Assembly (NCBI GenBank): GCA_016194705.1 | Contig: JACQAZ010000047.1 | Span: forward strand, 40,394-104,393 | From: Elusimicrobiota bacterium | GTDB taxonomy: Bacteria > Elusimicrobiota > Elusimicrobia > UBA1565 > UBA9628 | Direction of reading: 5' to 3' | DNA: 64,000 nucleotides | Shown here: piece after piece, positions 59,203-64,000 of the stretch | Layout of the letters: each line of letters starts with the position of its first letter | Numbering within the stretch: position 1 is the stretch's first letter | Made by a program: the position numbers and the translations under genes | The notes under the pieces: generated by a model | Database searches by the model: none | What the model saw: only the letters and a program-made list of their open reading frames with translations | What the model was told of the DNA's origin: nothing

Positions 59203-60071
59203 TCGCCGGCCGACCTTTCTTCCGAAGGCCGCTGGCGCTCGTGCTCTCCGGCGGGGGCGCCCTGGGCAGCTGGCAGGCCGCGGCCCTGGCGGCCCTGGCC
59301 GGTGCCGGGCTCGAGTTCGACTCGGTGCTGGGCTTCTCGGCGGGCGCGCTGGCCGGAGCCTATTACGCGCTGGGCCGCATCGACGAGGCCGTGCGCCGCT
59401 GGCGCGCGCATGAAGGGACCGGGCTTCATTTCTCTCCGCGTCTATTCCCGCCGTCGTTGTTTTCCGACGTGACCATTCGGGAGGGCGCCTCCTGCGCGGC
59501 CGACGACGCGGCCGCCAAATCCGCGCTGCGCTGCCGGCTCGTGGTGGTGAGCGCGCGGCGCAGCCGGGACCGGGCGTTCTACGGCGTCTTCACGCCGGGC
59601 GGACGCGATGGCTGGGACGGGCCGCTGCACTCGCACTTGCTGGCCAGCTGCTCGATCCCGCTGATCTTTCCGCCGGTGCGCCTCGAATTCCGGGGCGAGC
59701 GGCTGACGGCGTTCGACGGGGGAGTGCCCTGCTCTGAGCCGATGAGCTTCGAGGCGCTCGGGCCCTGCGGCGACGCGCTCGTCCTCGACGTCGTGCGTCC
59801 CGAGGAGAAAGATCGTCGCCCACCGGGTCTTTTCGCGGGCGTCGACCATCAAGCGCGCGTGACGATGCGCACGCTCATCGGACAGGGCCTGGCTTCGCTG
59901 CGCGCCAGGAGCGAACCCCCTCGGATCTTCCGTCTGGCCCCCTCGCGCATACTCGCGTACAAGATGCTCGACCTCAACGACCATTCCAACATCGACGCCA
60001 GCCTCGAGCTCGGCGCCGAGGACGCGCGACGGTTTCTAAAAGACCCAGCGTCCTTCGAGGAGCGCGCGTGA
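59199..60071 (+). CDS. Patatin-like phospholipase
   Basis: 290 residues. The catalytic dyad is intact: LVLSGGGALGSWQAAAL (oxyanion glycine loop), VLGFSAGALAGA (G-x-S-x-G with the nucleophile serine) and LTAFDGGVPCSEPM (D-G-G with the catalytic Asp). No signal peptide. A lipid acyl hydrolase of the RssA type, in an operon with GT4 and GT39-like genes, which hints at a lipid-linked pathway (inference). Its stop overlaps the next start (GTGA-type). Confidence 0.92.
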   Translation: MIAGRPFFRRPLALVLSGGGALGSWQAAALAALAGAGLEFDSVLGFSAGALAGAYYALGRIDEAVRRWRAHEGTGLHFSPRLFPPSLFSDVTIREGASCAADDAAAKSALRCRLVVVSARRSRDRAFYGVFTPGGRDGWDGPLHSHLLASCSIPLIFPPVRLEFRGERLTAFDGGVPCSEPMSFEALGPCGDALVLDVVRPEEKDRRPPGLFAGVDHQARVTMRTLIGQGLASLRARSEPPRIFRLAPSRILAYKMLDLNDHSNIDASLELGAEDARRFLKDPASFEERA

Positions 60072-61552
60072 GGCGCGCGCCGCGCTGGGTCTTCGCCGCC
60101 CTGACGGCGCTGGCGTTGTGGCACATCGCGCTCAAGCGCCACGGGCTTGCGCTTCCTCTGATCATCGACGAAGGGGAGTACTCCTATGAGGCGCGGCTGC
60201 TGGCGCAAGGAGGACTGCCCTACCGCGACGCCCACAGTCCGAAGCCCCCGCTGATCTTCTTCCTCTACCGCCTGTGCTACGCCTTCTCGGACCGTCCGGA
60301 GTCGGTCCGGCTGCTGGCGCTGGCGTTCTCGCTGGCGACGATGGCGCTGCTATTCAAGGCGTCGCCCTCCGACTGGAGCTGGGCCGCGCGCCTGGCCGCG
60401 CCTGCCGCCTTCGGGACCTTGAGCGCCTACCCCGCGGGAAGTTTGGGCTTCGCCGCCAACACCGAGCTCTTCGTGGCCTTCTTCATGACCGCGGCCGCCT
60501 TCTGCCTGCGCCGCTCTTGGACGGCGGCCGCGGGAGCCGCCGCGGGGGCCGCTCTGATGACCAAGCCGACCTGCCTCTGGAGCGTCGCGGCGTTCGGCGC
60601 TCTGTGCTTCATGTCGCAGCGGCGAGCTCTCTTGCGCTTCATCGCCGGGGCCTGCGTCGCGCCGCTCATGTTCGTCTCGTATTTCGCCGCGCGGGGGGGA
60701 TTGGGAGCTTTTTGGCAGGACGCCTTGCGCCGCAACCTCGACTACGCCGTGGTCGCGGCCGCCACCGGGGCCTGGAGGTCCCAGCTCGGCTGGCTGGCGG
60801 GAGTCCTGGCCCCCCTCCTTATTAAAGGAGGCTGGCCTTTCGCCGTTCTGGCGACCGCGGGGCTCTGGGGAGTCAAGGCCGACCGGCGGCGGCGCGACGA
60901 GCTCCTGATCGTGCTGTGGCTGGGCACGGCGCTGGCGGGACTCATGACGGGGCTCTTCTTTTTCCCTCACTATTTCCTCCAGGCCCTGCCGCCGCTGGCG
61001 CTGGCTTGCGGGCTCGGCGTCGAGCGCCTCGTCGGGCATCGCAAGACTTGGGGCCCCGCGCTGCTGGTCGGCTTGAGCCTGTATCCGGCCCTGGTTTTCG
61101 CGCGGATTTACTTCTTCGACGCGCCGGAAGTCGCCGCCAAAAAACTGCTCTATCCGAACCCGCTCTTCGAGAGCCTCCCGGTCGCCGACTACATCAGGAA
61201 GCATTCGCGGCCGCAGGAGACGATGTACGTCTTCGGCTCCGAGCCGCAGCTCTATGTCTATGCCCAGCGCCAGGCCGCGACGGCCCACATCACGGTCCTG
61301 CCTCTGACCATGTTCCCTGAGCCGGGAGCCGGCGCTCAGGAGCTGGCAGCCCTCGAAGCCTCCTCGCCCGAATTCATCGTCTACTGCACCCAGCCGGGCT
61401 CTACGCTGATCGCCTCACGCCTCGGCGAGGCCTTCCGCGACGGCGTTCGGGAATTGCTTGCGCGCCGCTACCGCTTCGTGGGGCCCGGCCGTCCCGACTG
61501 GGGCGCCGAGGCCGGCTTGCTGCTGTTCGAGAGGGTTCATGAGCGGCGCTAG
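60068..61552 (+). CDS. GT39/ArnT-like membrane glycosyltransferase
   Basis: 494 residues, about ten membrane segments. The first periplasmic loop has the acidic IIDEGEYSYEARLLAQGGLPYRD reduced pattern (D-E-G-E-Y) and the basic SPKPPLIFFLY that mark the PMT/ArnT superfamily, which uses polyprenyl-phosphate-linked sugars. Probably adds a sugar to a lipid or surface glycan. GTG start at 60068 overlaps the patatin stop. Confidence 0.85.
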   Translation: MRRAPRWVFAALTALALWHIALKRHGLALPLIIDEGEYSYEARLLAQGGLPYRDAHSPKPPLIFFLYRLCYAFSDRPESVRLLALAFSLATMALLFKASPSDWSWAARLAAPAAFGTLSAYPAGSLGFAANTELFVAFFMTAAAFCLRRSWTAAAGAAAGAALMTKPTCLWSVAAFGALCFMSQRRALLRFIAGACVAPLMFVSYFAARGGLGAFWQDALRRNLDYAVVAAATGAWRSQLGWLAGVLAPLLIKGGWPFAVLATAGLWGVKADRRRRDELLIVLWLGTALAGLMTGLFFFPHYFLQALPPLALACGLGVERLVGHRKTWGPALLVGLSLYPALVFARIYFFDAPEVAAKKLLYPNPLFESLPVADYIRKHSRPQETMYVFGSEPQLYVYAQRQAATAHITVLPLTMFPEPGAGAQELAALEASSPEFIVYCTQPGSTLIASRLGEAFRDGVRELLARRYRFVGPGRPDWGAEAGLLLFERVHERR

Positions 61553-61583
61553 GAAAGCTTGAGATCAAACCAGGCGCAGATGA

Positions 61584-63221
61584 CTACTGATCGGGTCCGG
61601 GGAAAACTCCTTGAGCGGTGTTTGTCACCGCGGGGGAAGTCTCGCTGATTCGGCCCCCGGTGACCTCGAGACGCGCTTTTCTCTCCATCTCCGCAGACAT
61701 GACTCCGGACGCGTATTCATGCATAGCCTGGGCGCGTTGCCAATGAAGGATGGTGGGGCTGCGCGTGCGGACGATGCACAGCAAAATCACGATATAAAGG
61801 GCCCACGATCCGAGAAATAATTTCCAGACCTGCGTCAGGCCCTTCCGCCGAACCATGGGCGACCCTTGAAAGGCGAAGACGGCGAGCACGGCCGCCAGAC
61901 AGTATTCGAGAACGCCTCCAGCCAGGTGACTGACAATGCCGGTCTTGCCTAGCCATGTGTAAGCGACCACCCCCTGGCGCATGAGCGGGAGAATGATGTC
62001 GAAGATCGGATTTTGGATCTCCGTTTGAACGTGCGGCCAACCCAGCTGGGCGCAGGCGACCTGGAAAACGGAAAGCGCCAGCAACGACAGGAATAGCGGT
62101 CCGACCTCGATCGATAGAGCCGCTGGCAAAGCCAATAAAGGAAGAACGGGGACAACATACCGCGGTCCGAATCCAACGCCCCCATCCCAGCCATGGATAC
62201 AAGTCAACTCGACAAGAACTAGGACCAACGAGAGCGTGATCACATAGAATTCCCGACGCAGCTCCCGTCGCCGCGCGAGCAGGGCCAATCCGGGCAGCGC
62301 GTAGAGGAGGACAGGCGAGATGAAGAAAAGTCCCTTGGAGACCCCGCCGAACAAGAAAAACGGCGTCGTCGGATCCGGCCAGGAGAAGGCCTTGATGCCA
62401 TGGTATGGATCGGCCACAAAAAAGTGGGGGTCTGGACGCGCGTAGCTCAGAATGAACGGTGAACCGAAGCAAGCGCGGTTGTAGGCCGCTAACAACGCAG
62501 AGCAAAACCCCGCCCCTGCGACGAAACCGGCCTTGACCCGGTTCGAGATCCTCAGTGTCAGCGCGTAGACCGTTAGCGGGACCGCGATGAAGGTGGCAGT
62601 GTAGTCGCACAGCACCGCCAGCCCCGCGGACAAACCCGCCAGAAACCCCATCGGCCAAAGGCGGTGTGATTTCCAGAAGCCGCGGCCCAGACGAAACAGG
62701 ATGAAAAATGCGGCGAAGGCGAAAAAGGCGGAGGTCTCGTGGCCGCTGAAGATCGTCGCATTGTTGAGAGCGATGGTGCCAAAACCATACGAGAGCACCG
62801 CCCACAAAGCAGTCCTGGCCGGGATAGCCATTAGGAGCATGAAATCGAACAAAAGGACGCCCAGGAACGCGAACGGCAGGCTGACCGTGGCGACGATGAT
62901 GAGGTACCTGAGCCTGGGGTCGGCCAGGAGCGTCGCCGCAGACACCAGTTCCTCACCCACAAAGAGCGAATGGCGCAGAATCCAATAAAATGGTGCGGCA
63001 ACCAGCGGAAGCCCTATCCCTTTGAGGGAATAGTAATGGCCGTCTGAAAACGATTTATCGACGGTGTATCGGTGATAAGAATCGATGTTGAGACGGCCTT
63101 CGTCGACCACGGAGCGCAGCAGCATCCAGCGGCTCTTCGTGTTTTCGTAATCGACCGGCTGGAAAAATCCCGCCGAGCCGAGGAACAGCGCCAAGGACAA
63201 CAGCCACCGGGTCTTGGTCAT
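61584..63221 (-). CDS. Multi-spanning membrane protein, GT-C-like
   Basis: 545 residues from ATG 63221 with 11-12 membrane segments. After the first helix a periplasmic loop with [19 protein letters not shown] and [19 protein letters not shown] resembles GT-C (dolichyl-phosphate mannosyltransferase-like) proteins. The G+C content is visibly lower than in flanking genes and codon use is less biased, suggesting separate acquisition. The start is set by TTGACG-17-CACACT ending seven bases upstream; the longer frame begins in the -35 box. Confidence 0.75.
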   Translation of the reverse strand: MTKTRWLLSLALFLGSAGFFQPVDYENTKSRWMLLRSVVDEGRLNIDSYHRYTVDKSFSDGHYYSLKGIGLPLVAAPFYWILRHSLFVGEELVSAATLLADPRLRYLIIVATVSLPFAFLGVLLFDFMLLMAIPARTALWAVLSYGFGTIALNNATIFSGHETSAFFAFAAFFILFRLGRGFWKSHRLWPMGFLAGLSAGLAVLCDYTATFIAVPLTVYALTLRISNRVKAGFVAGAGFCSALLAAYNRACFGSPFILSYARPDPHFFVADPYHGIKAFSWPDPTTPFFLFGGVSKGLFFISPVLLYALPGLALLARRRELRREFYVITLSLVLVLVELTCIHGWDGGVGFGPRYVVPVLPLLALPAALSIEVGPLFLSLLALSVFQVACAQLGWPHVQTEIQNPIFDIILPLMRQGVVAYTWLGKTGIVSHLAGGVLEYCLAAVLAVFAFQGSPMVRRKGLTQVWKLFLGSWALYIVILLCIVRTRSPTILHWQRAQAMHEYASGVMSAEMERKARLEVTGGRISETSPAVTNTAQGVFPGPDQ

Positions 63222-63228
63222 CGGGAGA

Positions 63229-63257
63229 AGTGTGCCCCTCAAAACGCGGCGCGTCAA
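63229..63257 (-). promoter_or_regulatory. Promoter of the GT-C-like gene
   Basis: TTGACG (63257-63252), 17 bases, CACACT (63234-63229), seven bases to ATG 63221. Confidence 0.6.
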
Positions 63258-63263
63258 GTCCGC

Positions 63264-63292
63264 TTTACGGACCCCGGCAAAATTGGTATAGT
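63264..63292 (+). promoter_or_regulatory. icd promoter
   Basis: TTTACG (63264-63269), 17 bases, TATAGT (63287-63292); it gives a leader of about 38 bases with a GGAGA Shine-Dalgarno before the icd ATG. Confidence 0.55.
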
Positions 63293-63335
63293 TGCTGGAA
63301 TTTCAACTGGAACTCGCGCCCCCACGGAGAACCCC

Positions 63336-64000
63336 ATGGCCCCCGACAAGAAAGTGAAGGTCCCCGCCGACGGCAAGAAGATCGAGTGGAAGAACGAAAA
63401 GCTGGTCGTTCCCGACAATCCGATCATCCCATACTTTGCGGGCGACGGCACGGGCCCCGACATCTGGCGGGCCACCAAGGTCGTCCTCGAGGGCGCCGTC
63501 GAGAAGGCTTATGAAGGAAAGCGGAAGCTCGTCTGGATGGAGGTCTTCGCGGGCCTGACCGCGCTCAAGAACTACGACAAGGACACCGTCCTTCCTCAAG
63601 AGACGCTCGACGCCTTCAAGGAGTTCCGCGTCGGCATCAAGGGGCCTCTGACCACGCCGGCCGGCCAGTTCAAGTTCGTCTGCCTCGAGTGCGCCGCCGA
63701 GCTCAACGACCGCCCGGCCAAGTGCCCCAAGTGCGCCTCCGAGTGGATCACGCCGCGCTTCCGCTCGGTCAACGTGGGCATCCGCCAGGCGCTCGACCTC
63801 TACGCCTGCGTGCGCCCGGTGCGCTGGTTCAAAGGCGTTCCCTGCCCCGTGAAGGCGCCCGAGAAGCTCGACATCGTCATCTTCCGCGAGAACACCGAGG
63901 ACATCTACGCCGGCATCGAGTTCCAGCAGGGCACGCCGGAGTGCAGGGAAGTCTACGAGTTCCTGACCAAGAAGATGGGCAAGAAGATCCCGTTCCCCGA
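63336..64000 (+). CDS. icd: NADP-type isocitrate dehydrogenase with an internal zinc-ribbon-like insertion, 3' end outside the window
   Basis: First 221 residues of an isocitrate dehydrogenase (isocitrate to 2-oxoglutarate). Family motifs: [54 protein letters not shown] and [16 protein letters not shown]. Between TTPAG and RSVNVGIRQ, where the E. coli enzyme has only a few residues (TPVGGGIRSLNVALRQ), there are about 30 extra residues with C116-x2-C119 and C130-x2-C133. That places a metal-binding-type insert beside the substrate-binding and, in E. coli, phosphorylated serine. GGAGA lies seven bases before the ATG. Confidence 0.93.
   Translation, partial: MAPDKKVKVPADGKKIEWKNEKLVVPDNPIIPYFAGDGTGPDIWRATKVVLEGAVEKAYEGKRKLVWMEVFAGLTALKNYDKDTVLPQETLDAFKEFRVGIKGPLTTPAGQFKFVCLECAAELNDRPAKCPKCASEWITPRFRSVNVGIRQALDLYACVRPVRWFKGVPCPVKAPEKLDIVIFRENTEDIYAGIEFQQGTPECREVYEFLTKKMGKKIPFP

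Overview
The window looks like a piece of chromosome from a high-G+C, Gram-negative (outer-membrane-bearing) bacterium of an uncultured or poorly studied lineage. Outer-membrane hallmarks are a Wza-type export lipoprotein, beta-barrel proteins, a LolA-like protein and several lipoboxes. The mix of GYF_2-type, zinc-ribbon/TPR and SpoIID-like envelope proteins with kinase/cyclase-like signalling is reminiscent of Elusimicrobiota, but that placement is inference only. No transposase, integrase, phage gene, rRNA or CRISPR array was seen.

Layout. 1-1.9 kb: a Ser/Thr kinase (5'-truncated) followed by a degenerate cyclase-like membrane protein. 1.9-10 kb: a tiny leaderless ORF, a half-size TauE permease, a large VPS10/BNR-repeat secreted protein with a LolA-like partner, an outer-membrane-type protein, a membrane thioredoxin, alanine dehydrogenase and a zinc-ribbon membrane protein. 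10-13.8 kb: serA followed by an ABC ATPase, its permease and a TPR protein in one operon. 13.9-18.1 kb: an ankyrin-caspase lipoprotein, a 620-bp gene-poor stretch with repeats and a broken small gene, a small unknown, a methyltransferase, a histidine phosphatase and a HicBA toxin-antitoxin pair. 18.2-23.4 kb: a clpP-lon-aminotransferase operon and a transglutaminase-like protein. 23.4-45.8 kb: a large exopolysaccharide locus (galE, tyrosine phosphatase, initiating sugar transferase, ATP-grasp enzyme, sulfatase-type transferase, deacetylase, flippase, three polymerase/ligase-type membrane proteins, a double glycosyltransferase, a GT2, a GH123-like hydrolase, Wza and Wzc homologues, a beta-barrel). 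45.9-52.6 kb: housekeeping and stress genes (murein endopeptidase, methyltransferase, peroxiredoxin, trigger factor) and three tRNAs (Asp, Leu, Lys). 52.7-61.5 kb: a GYF-domain protein, a frameshifted helical protein, a SpoIID/LytB protein, a GT4, a patatin and a GT39-like protein. 61.6-64 kb: a membrane protein of lower apparent G+C and a truncated isocitrate dehydrogenase.

Three things stand out. (1) Most operon-leading genes have a recognisable sigma70 -10 box ending 5-8 bases before the start codon, with no leader and no Shine-Dalgarno, while a few (ald, tig, peroxiredoxin, class V aminotransferase, icd) have a good Shine-Dalgarno: this genome appears to use leaderless mRNAs widely. (2) Downstream of tRNA-Asp lies a promoter-to-terminator unit of about 50 bases whose predicted RNA begins with an exact complement of the tRNA-Asp anticodon arm; the tRNA and the hicBA operon also share a 38-bp ECF-promoter-like upstream element. 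(3) The isocitrate dehydrogenase carries a four-cysteine zinc-ribbon-like insertion inside its substrate/phosphorylation loop.
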